A stretch of 64,000 nucleotides of DNA from assembly GCA_041391505.1 (NCBI GenBank), contig JAWKNW010000006.1, positions 124,001 through 188,000 on the forward strand, given 5' to 3'. This stretch comes from Rhodothermales bacterium (lineage in GTDB: Bacteria; Bacteroidota; Rhodothermia; Rhodothermales; JAHQVL01). The notes under the pieces are model-generated. The model saw only the letters and a program-made list of their open reading frames with translations. It did not search any database and was not told where the DNA came from. Below are positions 42,461 to 50,641 of the stretch, one piece after another (within the stretch, counting starts at the first letter, position 1; each line of letters begins with the position of its first letter). Both the position numbers and the translations under genes were made by a program.

Positions 42461-43741
42461 TCAGCCGATGCGATCGAAACCGGTATAGCGACGCAGGGCT
42501 TCGGGGATCAGGATGCTGCCGTCGGCCTGCTGGCCGTTTTCGAGCAACGCCGCCACGATCCGGGGCAGCGCCAGCCCGCTGCCGTTGAGCGTGTGGACGA
42601 AAACCGGCTTCTTGCCGCCGGCTTTCCGGTACCGCAACGACAGCCGGCGCGCCTGGAAGGCCTCGAAGTTGGAGGCCGAGGAGACCTCCAGCCAGCGCTG
42701 CTGGCCGGCGCTCCAGACCTCGAGGTCGTATTTCTTCGACTGGGTGAAGCCCATGTCGGCGGTGCACATCAGCAGCCGGCGATAGCGCAGGCCGAGCCGC
42801 TGGAGCGGACGTTCGGCATCCTCCCGAAGCGATTCGAGCGCGGCGTAGCTGGCGTCGTCCGGCACGATCTGCACGAGCTCGACCTTGTCGAACTGGTGGA
42901 GCCGGTTCAGGCCGCGCACGTCCTTTCCGTAGGAGCCGGCTTCCCGGCGGAAGCACGGGGTGTAGGCGCAATACTTGATCGGGAGGTCGTCTTCGGCGAG
43001 GATCTCGTCCCGATGGTAGTTCGTGACGGGCACCTCGGCCGTCGGCACGGCGTAGAGCGCGTCGCGCGTCATCTCGTACATCTGGTCTTCCTTGTCGGGA
43101 AGCTGGCCGGTGCCGCGGGCGCTGTCGGCGTTCACGAAGACGGGCGGCTGCATCTCGGTGTAGCCCCCTTCGTCGACGGCCAGGTCCAGAAAGAACTGGA
43201 TCAGGGCGCGCTGGAGGCGAGCGCCCTTGCCGATGTAGAACGGGAAGCCGGCGCCGGTCACCTTGGCGCCCCGCTCGAAGTCGAGCAGGCCGTGACGCGC
43301 GGCGAGATCCCAGTGCGGGAGCGGCTCAAAGTCGAATGCCGGCTCATCCCCCCAGATATGGGCGACGACGTTGTCTTCCGGCGACGCGCCAAGGGGCACG
43401 CTTTCGTGCGGGATGTTCGGGATCTCCAGCAGGAGGTCGTCGAGCTGCTGTTCGACGGCGCGCGCCTCATCTTCGAGCGATTTGACGACGCCTTTCATGT
43501 CCGTGCTCTCCGCCTTTTTCAGCTCGGCCTCGTCGCGCCGGCCTTCCCGCATGAGCAGGCCGATGTCGCGCGCGATCTCATTGGCGCGGGTCTGGAGGTC
43601 CTGGAGCCGCGTGAGCGTATCGCGGCGCGACGCGTCGAGCGCCAGGATTCGGTCTACGACACCGGTGGCGTCGATGTGCTTGTCGCGAATGGCTTTCCGC
43701 ACCCGGTCGGGTTCGGTGCGGAGGATATGGATGTCGATCAT
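42461..43741 (-). CDS. serS: Seryl-tRNA synthetase
   Basis: Charges tRNA-Ser (and tRNA-Sec) with serine. It has 426 aa: N-terminal helical-arm coiled coil (about 25-105) and a class II catalytic core with motif 2 (CFRREAGSYGKDVRGLNRLHQF, quoted from CFRREAGS on) and motif 3 (LNGSGLALPRIVAALLEN). Start ATG 43741 lies 9 bases after the reductase gene stop, so the two are probably co-transcribed. Ends at a strong terminator. Identification is secure. Confidence 0.98.
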   Translation of the reverse strand: MIDIHILRTEPDRVRKAIRDKHIDATGVVDRILALDASRRDTLTRLQDLQTRANEIARDIGLLMREGRRDEAELKKAESTDMKGVVKSLEDEARAVEQQLDDLLLEIPNIPHESVPLGASPEDNVVAHIWGDEPAFDFEPLPHWDLAARHGLLDFERGAKVTGAGFPFYIGKGARLQRALIQFFLDLAVDEGGYTEMQPPVFVNADSARGTGQLPDKEDQMYEMTRDALYAVPTAEVPVTNYHRDEILAEDDLPIKYCAYTPCFRREAGSYGKDVRGLNRLHQFDKVELVQIVPDDASYAALESLREDAERPLQRLGLRYRRLLMCTADMGFTQSKKYDLEVWSAGQQRWLEVSSASNFEAFQARRLSLRYRKAGGKKPVFVHTLNGSGLALPRIVAALLENGQQADGSILIPEALRRYTGFDRIG

Positions 43742-43750
43742 ACTACGCGA

Positions 43751-44677
43751 TCAGGGGGTGGAGACGGGCAGGCCGAGGCGCGCCCCGAGGTCGATGAGCG
43801 ACTGCTCGATCGTGCGCGGCTTGTACCCGAACTCGCTTTCAGCTTTTAGAATGATAAAACCCGTGTTGAGCGGACGAAGCGCCTTTTGACTGAATCCCGA
43901 GCTATTTGTTCGCTTGATGAGCGTGGCGTCGAGATCGAACATGGCGGCGATTTTTTGGGCGAAATCGTACACGCTGAGGTATTCGCGTCCGGAGAGGTGG
44001 TAGATCCCGGTCTTGTCGAACTTGATGAGCCGCAGGATCCCCTGCGCGAGGTCGGGCGCGTACGTCGGCGTGCGCCACTGGTCGTCCACCACCTGGATCT
44101 CCTCGCCCCGGCTGAGCTTGTCGATCACCCAGAGCGCGATATTGGAGCGCGTCAGGTTCTCACCGGCGCCATAGACCAGCACCGTGCGCGCGATGGCCCA
44201 TCGCCCGAGGCCCGACTTCAGGATGGCGTTCTCGGCGGCAAGCTTCGATTTGCCGTAGAAGTTGACCGGGTCGGGCCGCTGGTTTTCCGTATACGGGCCG
44301 CCCTTGCCGTCGAACACGAAGTCGGTGGAGATATGGACGAGCTTGACGCCAAAATTCAGACAGCACCGCGTCATCTGCTCGACGGCATCGACGTTGATGC
44401 GCCAGCAGGCGTCGCGTTCGTCTTCGCACTGGTCCACGGCCGTCATGGCGGCGCAGTTGATCACCACGTCCGGCGTGAAAAGCCCGAAGAGGTGCCGCAC
44501 GTCGGCGGCGCTGGTCAGATCGAGCTGGGTGTAGCCATACGAGCCGCCGGAAAAACGCGGCTGCTCGTCCTTGCCGGTTGCGAGGACGTCAAATTCGGGG
44601 TGTGGACTGAAGGCGGCGACGAGTTCCTGCCCGAGCAGGCCGTTTGCGCCGGTGATGAGGATTCGCTGGTATAACAT
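43751..44677 (-). CDS. RmlD-like NAD(P)-dependent sugar nucleotide reductase
   Basis: Short-chain dehydrogenase-type enzyme of 308 aa from ATG 44677, similar to dTDP-4-dehydrorhamnose reductase (RmlD/RfbD). Visible: TGANGLLGQELVAAF nucleotide loop, VINCAAMTAVDQCEDE, STDFVFDGKGGPY, catalytic YGKSK (Tyr-x-x-x-Lys), and GIYHLSGREYLSVYDFA. No rmlABC genes are adjacent, so the product may be another deoxysugar, or it may act on SAM-linked substrates like the MAT2B relatives. The frame is open upstream to 44797, but those residues are not family-like. Confidence 0.85.
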   Translation of the reverse strand: MLYQRILITGANGLLGQELVAAFSPHPEFDVLATGKDEQPRFSGGSYGYTQLDLTSAADVRHLFGLFTPDVVINCAAMTAVDQCEDERDACWRINVDAVEQMTRCCLNFGVKLVHISTDFVFDGKGGPYTENQRPDPVNFYGKSKLAAENAILKSGLGRWAIARTVLVYGAGENLTRSNIALWVIDKLSRGEEIQVVDDQWRTPTYAPDLAQGILRLIKFDKTGIYHLSGREYLSVYDFAQKIAAMFDLDATLIKRTNSSGFSQKALRPLNTGFIILKAESEFGYKPRTIEQSLIDLGARLGLPVSTP

Positions 44678-44776
44678 ATCGTGGTGCTCACGGCCGGCGC
44701 GCGCCGGCACTGAACGACGTAACGGACCTTGCGCACGGGCATCCTGGCTGCCGGATAATGGCGCGGCGCGGTGCAT

Positions 44777-44823
44777 GGATGCGGGATGCGCATACATCGC
44801 GCCATCTCACCTATTCCGCATCC
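44777..44823. repeat. Intergenic GGATGCGGGATGCG word with inverted partner
   Basis: GGATGCGGGATGCG (44777-44790) and CCGCATCC (44816-44823) form a short imperfect palindrome of the same word type as 38424-38497, in the 253-base gap between the small barrel gene and the RmlD-like gene. Confidence 0.6.
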
Positions 44824-44930
44824 GCTGTACGGACCGCTTACGTGCGAAAGATCAGGTCGTAAGATAGCTGTTTTGGGGCTCCATTGTAAATGAGGGGCCG
44901 GGGGACGTCGCCGGCGGGGGCAGGATGCGC

Positions 44931-45443
44931 TCAGAAATAGTAGCGCAGGCCCGCGGAGCCGCCGATCCGCACGATGGACTGAGGCAAAAGCTCCATGCTG
45001 GGACGTGCCTGAAGGAAAACCTCGAAGCGCTGTGTGAAGTAATTGAGGCCAAATTGCGCGGAGAGCCCCAACAGAAGCCGGGCGTCGTTGGACCGGATGT
45101 CCCGCCCGATCAGAAAGCCCGGCCCGAGAAAAAAGCCGAGCGGCGATTCCGGGATGGCATACTCGTACGAGGCGTGGAAGTTTGCGAGCAGCGACCGGTC
45201 GAAGCCCCATGCGGCCATCAGGTCCAGGGCGATGTCTTGCTCCAGATACAGCTTGAACGTGAGGCCTGTCGGCTTGCCGATCTGTGCCCCGAGGGCGAAG
45301 CGGCCGGGGTGCGTCGCGCGTTGCGCCAGGGCTACGGGCCCCAGGAGGCCACAAGCCAGCCCGAGCCAGAGGATGACCGTCAGGCAACGCCCGGTGCGCG
45401 ACCAGGCCCGTCGTGATAGGGCGCCGCTCACGGTTCCGCTCAA
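44931..45443 (-). CDS. Small outer-membrane barrel-like protein
   Basis: Protein of 170 aa with a signal peptide (LTVILWLGLACGLLGPVALA, cut before QRATHP) and a mature part of alternating amphipathic strands: GRFALGAQIGKPTGLTFKLY, AWGFDRSLLANFHASYEYAI, GFFLGPGFLIGRD and a terminal GSAGLRYYF. A C-terminal aromatic residue is typical for outer-membrane proteins recognised by BamA. Start is TTG 45443, overlapping the thioesterase stop; GTG 45431 is an alternative. Family is not recognised. Confidence 0.7.
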   Translation of the reverse strand: MSGTVSGALSRRAWSRTGRCLTVILWLGLACGLLGPVALAQRATHPGRFALGAQIGKPTGLTFKLYLEQDIALDLMAAWGFDRSLLANFHASYEYAIPESPLGFFLGPGFLIGRDIRSNDARLLLGLSAQFGLNYFTQRFEVFLQARPSMELLPQSIVRIGGSAGLRYYF

Positions 45444-45976
45444 TCGTCTCGATGCGTCAGGGTCCCGATGATGTCCTCCTTGATGAGTCGGGCATCCTTG
45501 AGTTCCATCCGGCCGGAGATCACCAGGCGCAGCTCGCGCCGGCGCGCGGCCGCCTCGAAATTCGCGTGCTCATGGTCGGTTTCCGGGTGAATCGGGGGCA
45601 CGGGCACCGGTCGCCCCTCCTCGTTGATCGCCACGAACGTGTAGTAGGCCCGGTTGCACTTGCGCCGCGTCTGCGCGAACGGGTTTTCCGCCCAGACGTT
45701 GAGTTCGACTTCGAGGGAGGAGCGGAAGGTCCGGTTGACCTGGCCTTCGATCACGACGATTTCGCCCTGATGGATGGGCGACTCAAACTCGACCGAGTCG
45801 ACGGCCGCCGTCACGCACACGTGGTTCGTATGCCGCTGCGCGGAGATGGCGGCGCAGATGTCCATCAGGTACATCAGCCGGCCCCCCATCATGTTGCCCA
45901 GGTTGTTCGTGTCGTTGGGCAGCACGATCTCGCTCATGGTGCAGCGGGACTGGCTGACGGTTCGGTTCTCGGACAT
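45440..45976 (-). CDS. Hotdog-fold acyl-CoA thioesterase (YciA/BACH type)
   Basis: Hydrolyses acyl-CoA to free acid and CoA. It has 178 aa: VLPNDTNNLGNMMGGRLMYL is the family signature with the catalytic Asn/Asp region, followed by VCVTAAVDSVEFESPIHQGE, FRSSLEVELNVWAENPFA and AYYTFVAINEEGRPVPVPP. Start ATG 45976; a second Met at 14 could also start. It overlaps the next gene by 4 bases (TTGA-type), so translation is probably coupled. Substrate chain length unknown. Confidence 0.92.
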   Translation of the reverse strand: MSENRTVSQSRCTMSEIVLPNDTNNLGNMMGGRLMYLMDICAAISAQRHTNHVCVTAAVDSVEFESPIHQGEIVVIEGQVNRTFRSSLEVELNVWAENPFAQTRRKCNRAYYTFVAINEEGRPVPVPPIHPETDHEHANFEAAARRRELRLVISGRMELKDARLIKEDIIGTLTHRDD

Positions 45977-45995
45977 ACGGGGGCGCGGGTTCTGG

Positions 45996-47267
45996 TCAGG
46001 TTTTCTGTTTCTTCTTCTTCGCGGCCGGGAAGAGGACGTTGTTCAGAATCAGCCGGTAACCGGGCGAGTTCTTGTGCAGGTTGAGATCGGTGGGGGGATC
46101 TCCGACAAAATGCTGATAGTCCTCGGGGTCGTGGCCGGCGTAAAAGGTGTAGGTGCCTTCGCCGCTCGATCCGTGGAGATACCGCACCTCATCCCGGCCG
46201 GGCGATTCGGCGAGGATAACGACATTGGGCTTGATGAGATCCTTCCGGAAATTGGTCGTCTGGCCGATGAACCCTTTGACCGTGGCCACGTGGTTTTGCG
46301 TCAGCATGGTGGGCACGGGGTCCCACTTGGCGCTGAACTCAAAGAGGGTGAAATAGTCGAGCGCCGGGTTGCGCAGCTGCGGGGGCGGCGCGCCGGTGTC
46401 GATGTTGGAATGTTCGTACTGCTGCGCGTTGAAGTTGGGCTTGAAATCCTGAAACGCGAAGGTTTGCGAGAAATCCAGCTTCGACAATGCATCCGGGTCG
46501 ATCGGGTCGCCATCGTACTCTGCCGGCACAATGTCGGTATTGTGCGCCGCCAGGGCGAGGTCGAACGTGTCGGTCCCCGAGCACATCGCGAACAGGAAGC
46601 CGCCCTGGACGACATAGTCGTGGATGGTCTGCGCCACGGCGAGCTTCAACTGGCTCACCTTGCGGAAGCCGTGTCGCCGGGCGGCCGTCTCGGCCTGCCG
46701 TTGCTGCTCGATGTACCACGGCATGGAACGGTACTGCAAAAACTTGCCGTACTGGCCCGTGAAGTCCTCATGGTGGAGGTGGATCCAGTCATATTCGCTG
46801 AGCTTGCCGTCGAGCACGTCGTCGTCGTAGATCATGTCGTAGGGCACCTCGGCATAGGTCAGCGCCAGGAGCACGGCGTCGTCCCACGGCAGCGTCTGCT
46901 TGGGCGCGTAGACGGCGACCCGCGGGGCTTTCTCCAGACGCATCATGGCCGTGTTGCTGGCTTCGCTTTCGACCTCGGCGATGATCGTGGCCGACTGCGC
47001 ACCGCTCAGGCGTTCGTAGGAGACGCCGCGTACGCGCAGTTCATTTTCGAGGCCGTCGAAGGTGGCGATGAGAAACGAGCCGCCCCGGTAGTTGAGGAGC
47101 CAGTCGACATTGACGCCCTGTTTGAGCGTCCAGAACGCCACGCCATAGGCCTTGAGGTGATCGGATTGCCGCGCATCCATGGGGACGAGGATATCCTGGC
47201 CCTGCACGGAGGACGCGAAGACGCCGGCGAACAGCAGGGCCAGCAGGAGCGGAGTGGATCTGGACAT
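45996..47267 (-). CDS. Secreted GATase1-like protein (family often labelled asparagine synthetase B)
   Basis: Exported protein of 423 aa. Signal peptide (LLLALLFAGVFASSVQG), then ILVPMDARQSDHLKAYGVAF and DWLLNYRGGSFLIATFD, as in a Bacteroidota family often labelled 'asparagine synthetase B' from memory. I see no AsnB synthetase motifs. The middle looks like a class I glutamine-amidotransferase/ThuA-type fold: PRVAVYAPKQTLPWDDAVL, YDWIHLHHEDFTGQYG and GGFLFAMCSGTDTFDLALAA, where the Cys sits in a nucleophile-elbow-like turn. The C-terminus is Lys-rich (AAKKKKQKT). Directly follows the large TPR gene on the same strand. Function unknown. Confidence 0.7.
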   Translation of the reverse strand: MSRSTPLLLALLFAGVFASSVQGQDILVPMDARQSDHLKAYGVAFWTLKQGVNVDWLLNYRGGSFLIATFDGLENELRVRGVSYERLSGAQSATIIAEVESEASNTAMMRLEKAPRVAVYAPKQTLPWDDAVLLALTYAEVPYDMIYDDDVLDGKLSEYDWIHLHHEDFTGQYGKFLQYRSMPWYIEQQRQAETAARRHGFRKVSQLKLAVAQTIHDYVVQGGFLFAMCSGTDTFDLALAAHNTDIVPAEYDGDPIDPDALSKLDFSQTFAFQDFKPNFNAQQYEHSNIDTGAPPPQLRNPALDYFTLFEFSAKWDPVPTMLTQNHVATVKGFIGQTTNFRKDLIKPNVVILAESPGRDEVRYLHGSSGEGTYTFYAGHDPEDYQHFVGDPPTDLNLHKNSPGYRLILNNVLFPAAKKKKQKT

Positions 47268-47313
47268 GGTGTAATCAGCTCGGGAAGAAAAAAGCAGGCA
47301 AAACGGGGGCGGT

Positions 47314-49173
47314 TCAGATGCCGTCGCCCCGGAGAAAACGGATGCGCTCGCGGGCGCGCGGCCCGAGGAGCGAGCCCGGGTACTCCGTCAGGAGCCGGGC
47401 ATAGAGCGTGACGGCTTCGTCGTCGTTGCCGAGTTCGAATTCGTAGATATCAGCCGCTTCGAACAGGCTCCGGTCGGTCAGATAGCTGGTCGGATGAATG
47501 AGCGGAAACTCGAGCAGCGCGGCGAGGGCGTCTTCGGCCCGGCCGGCCTGGCGGAGTGCCCGGGCGCGGCTGTAGCGGGCTTCGTCGGCGAGCGGGTGGG
47601 TGCCGTAGTCTTGCAGAAGCGAATCGAGCGTGGCGAGGGCCTCATTGAAATGACGCTGCCGGAGGGCGAGGGCGGAGCGGGCATACATGCGGAGCGCCGA
47701 GTTGAGGGAATCCGGTCCCTTGTTTTCGATCAGCATCACCTTCAGCTCGATGGCGTCGTTGGCGACATCGGTCGAGGTATTCTCGTTCATCGGGGCGGAT
47801 ATGGTGAGCGCCGCCTCGAACTCGCCACGGTAAAAGTGAAGCATGGCCATCTCGTAGCGGGCTCGTTCGGCGAGTTCGCCGATGCGGAGGCGGTCCACGA
47901 GTTTGGAGAAGATGAGGCGCGCCCCGTCCAGGTCGCCGCGCATCAGCGCGATGCGCCCCGTGTCGAACGCCGCTTCGTCCGCCGCCTCGCTGCTGCCGTA
48001 GATGGCGGTGACCTCGGCGTAGGCGGTCTCGGCGGCGTCGAGATCAAAAAAGACATCGAGTTGCAGCTGGCCGATGCGTCCGAGCACTTCGGGGTAGTAG
48101 GGATGGGTGGCGTACTTTTTCAGAAAGAGCTGGTAGGCGGCGAGGGCCTCTTCATAACGCGGGGCCGGCCGGCGGTTGCCGGCGTCGTCGACGGCGCGTT
48201 CGCCGAGGTCTTCCGCCTGTTTTTCGAGCATGCTGCCCAGCCCGAACTGCGCGTCGGCCGCGGCGGGGGAGTCGGGGTAGCGTTCCAGGATCTCCCGGTA
48301 GGCATCGGAGGCCACCTTGTAGGCGGCGGCGTCGGCCGCCTGCTCGGCGAATCCGAAGAGGACGTTGCCGTTCTCCTGCTCGAGGCGGTCGATCGCGCGG
48401 TACGTATTGAAGGCATCGCTGAAGCGGTCGGCCTCGATGTACAGCCAGCCGAGCAGTTCGCGGTAGGAACGGTTCAGCGGCGTCTTGCGCACGGCTTCCT
48501 CGGCAACGGGGATGCTGGCTTCCAGCACGCCTTCCTGTTCGACGAAGCGTCCGAGCCGGCTGCGGACGAAGCTGAGCTGCCGGTCGCTCTCGTCGAGCAG
48601 GCCCAGGTATTCGGTCATGGCGTCGGCATGCCGGCCGGTGAGGCTATACATATAGGCCAGATCCATCCGGAACAGGGCCGCGTCGCCCAGCACGTCGCGT
48701 CCTTTTTCCAGAACGGCCACGGCCTGTTCGAAGAGACGCACCTCGACGAGGCTTTGATAGACGACGCGATAGGCCGTCGCCTTGCCGGGCTCGAGGGCGA
48801 CGGCGGCGTCCCAGGTCGCCAGCGCCTGGGCCTCGTCGCCCATGAGGTAGTAGAGCCGGGCCTTCTGGGCGGTGAGCACGACGGGCGCATCCTCGCGGGC
48901 GATCCGGTCGTCCACCAGCCGAATCGCGTCCTCATACCGCTTGACGCTCTCGTACGCCTCTTTCAGCTTCTCATAGAATACATAGGTAGACGGGCTCTCG
49001 GCGTAGAGGTCTTCGAGCAGCGAGATGGAGCGATCGAACTGTCCGGCCCGCAGGTAGGTGTCGGCCAGCTGAAAACGCGCGACGAGCGTGCTGTCGATCT
49101 GCTGCGCCGCGGCGGGAAGGGCCGTCGCGATCAGCAGGCCGAGGAAAAGGGTGCGCAGGGTACAAATTCGCAT
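47314..49173 (-). CDS. Large secreted TPR protein
   Basis: Exported protein of 619 aa. Signal peptide (LRTLFLGLLIATALPAAAQ) and then TPR-like helix pairs along the whole length, for example FQLADTYLRAGQFDRSISLL, ALFRMDLAYMYSLTGRHADA, YRELLGWLYIEADRFSDAFN, AAFDTGRIALMRGDLDGARL and ARYEMAMLHFYRGEFEAALT. Resembles periplasmic TPR scaffolds such as YbgF/BamD-like proteins of Bacteroidota. Start ATG 49173. Divergent from dxr. Likely co-transcribed with the GATase-like gene 46 bases downstream. Confidence 0.85.
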   Translation of the reverse strand: MRICTLRTLFLGLLIATALPAAAQQIDSTLVARFQLADTYLRAGQFDRSISLLEDLYAESPSTYVFYEKLKEAYESVKRYEDAIRLVDDRIAREDAPVVLTAQKARLYYLMGDEAQALATWDAAVALEPGKATAYRVVYQSLVEVRLFEQAVAVLEKGRDVLGDAALFRMDLAYMYSLTGRHADAMTEYLGLLDESDRQLSFVRSRLGRFVEQEGVLEASIPVAEEAVRKTPLNRSYRELLGWLYIEADRFSDAFNTYRAIDRLEQENGNVLFGFAEQAADAAAYKVASDAYREILERYPDSPAAADAQFGLGSMLEKQAEDLGERAVDDAGNRRPAPRYEEALAAYQLFLKKYATHPYYPEVLGRIGQLQLDVFFDLDAAETAYAEVTAIYGSSEAADEAAFDTGRIALMRGDLDGARLIFSKLVDRLRIGELAERARYEMAMLHFYRGEFEAALTISAPMNENTSTDVANDAIELKVMLIENKGPDSLNSALRMYARSALALRQRHFNEALATLDSLLQDYGTHPLADEARYSRARALRQAGRAEDALAALLEFPLIHPTSYLTDRSLFEAADIYEFELGNDDEAVTLYARLLTEYPGSLLGPRARERIRFLRGDGI

Positions 49174-49314
49174 AAGAGTCAGTACATTTCGGCCTCCCTG
49201 GGAGGTAGGTAGCCGGCGGCGTAGCCGTTTAGTGCCTGAAGAGGCCCTTCGCGGGGCATCCTGTTTTTTTTATTCCGGCGGATGGGATTCCGCCAGCGAT
49301 AGCATCCACTCTTT

Positions 49315-50535
49315 ATGAATCGCGACGAAGCGAGACCTCGTGCATCTGCGAAAGGGCGTGCAAATAAAGGGCCCGTTCAGCGCCTCGCCGTGCTCGGCGC
49401 CACGGGCTCTATCGGTACGCAAACGCTAGAGGTTGTACGGCTATTCCCAGAAAAGTTCAAGGTTGTGGCGCTGGCCGGGAATCGGAATATTGAGCTGCTG
49501 CATGCGCAGGCGTTGGAGTTTTCCCCGGCCTGCGTGGCGGTGGGTGACGACGCATCCGCGCAGGCGTTGCGCCGGCGGCTGGAGGGGACAGGGATCGCCG
49601 TGCTCCAGGGAAAAAGCGGCCTGCGGGAGGCAGCCTGCTGGGAGGGTGTCGATGTGATCATGGCGGCCATCGTCGGTTTTGCCGGCCTGGAGTCGGTGGT
49701 GGCCGGCATCGAGGCGGGATGCACGATCGCGCTGGCGAACAAAGAGACGCTGGTCGTCGCCGGCGAGCGCGTCAACGCGCTGCTCCGGGCGCACGGAGGC
49801 CGTATGGTGCCGGTGGACAGCGAACACTCCGCCATCTTCCAGTGCCTGGTCGGCGAGCCGGCCGGCGCGGTGGAGTCGATCACCCTGACGGCGTCGGGCG
49901 GGCCTTTTCGGACGCGGCCGCTGGAGACGTTCGACCGGATCACGCGGGAGGAGGCCCTGCGTCATCCGAACTGGGCGATGGGCAGCAAGATTACGATCGA
50001 TTCCGCGACCATGATGAACAAGGGGCTTGAGGTGATCGAGGCGCACTGGCTCTTTCACCTGCCGCCCGAGCGGATCGACGTGCTCGTCCATCCCCAGTCG
50101 ATCGTGCACTCGCTGGTCAACTTCGCCGACGGCAGCAGCAAGGCGCAGCTGGGGCAGCCGGACATGAAGGTCCCCATCCAGTACGCGCTGAGCTACCCCG
50201 ACCGGTGGCCGGCACCGCATCCGCGGATCGACTGGAGCGCGGCCGGCCGGCTCGATTTCGAGCGGCCCGACCGCCGGAAGTTTCCCTGTCTGGAGCTGGC
50301 CTACGAAGCCTTACGGCAGGGCGGCGCGGCGCCGGCGGTGCTCAACGCCGCGAACGAGGCGGCTGTCGCCCTGTTTCTCAAGGATCGCATCCGTTTTGTG
50401 GACATTCCCCGGGCGATCGAGACGGCGATGGCGCAATTCGACGGGCCGGCGCATCCTTCCCTGGACGATCTCGTAGCGCTGGACCGGGCCGTGCGTCGCC
50501 GCGTCGAGGAACTCTACGGCGCCCCTGCCTATTGA
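49315..50535 (+). CDS. dxr: 1-deoxy-D-xylulose-5-phosphate reductoisomerase
   Basis: Second step of the MEP isoprenoid pathway: DXP to MEP with NADPH. It has 406 aa. NADPH loop LGATGSIGTQTLEVV, ANKETLVVAGERV, metal ligands in VPVDSEHSAIFQC, and the flexible loop HPNWAMGSKITIDSATMMNKGLE (first part HPNWAMGSKITIDS) are all visible. An N-terminal Arg/Lys-rich extension of about 20 residues precedes the Rossmann fold. First gene of the dxr-rseP-uppS-bamA-ompH-ompH run; with UppS it links isoprenoid supply to envelope building. Confidence 0.97.
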   Translation: MNRDEARPRASAKGRANKGPVQRLAVLGATGSIGTQTLEVVRLFPEKFKVVALAGNRNIELLHAQALEFSPACVAVGDDASAQALRRRLEGTGIAVLQGKSGLREAACWEGVDVIMAAIVGFAGLESVVAGIEAGCTIALANKETLVVAGERVNALLRAHGGRMVPVDSEHSAIFQCLVGEPAGAVESITLTASGGPFRTRPLETFDRITREEALRHPNWAMGSKITIDSATMMNKGLEVIEAHWLFHLPPERIDVLVHPQSIVHSLVNFADGSSKAQLGQPDMKVPIQYALSYPDRWPAPHPRIDWSAAGRLDFERPDRRKFPCLELAYEALRQGGAAPAVLNAANEAAVALFLKDRIRFVDIPRAIETAMAQFDGPAHPSLDDLVALDRAVRRRVEELYGAPAY

Positions 50536-50641
50536 ATAGTCTGCAGCAAGCGAGCGGCGTCTGTGGGGCTGACTCGTACGCGCTGGCCTTGCGCCGCGAA
50601 ACCCCGCTAACGTCACTGTTTTTCGCTTTTTGGGAGCAAGT

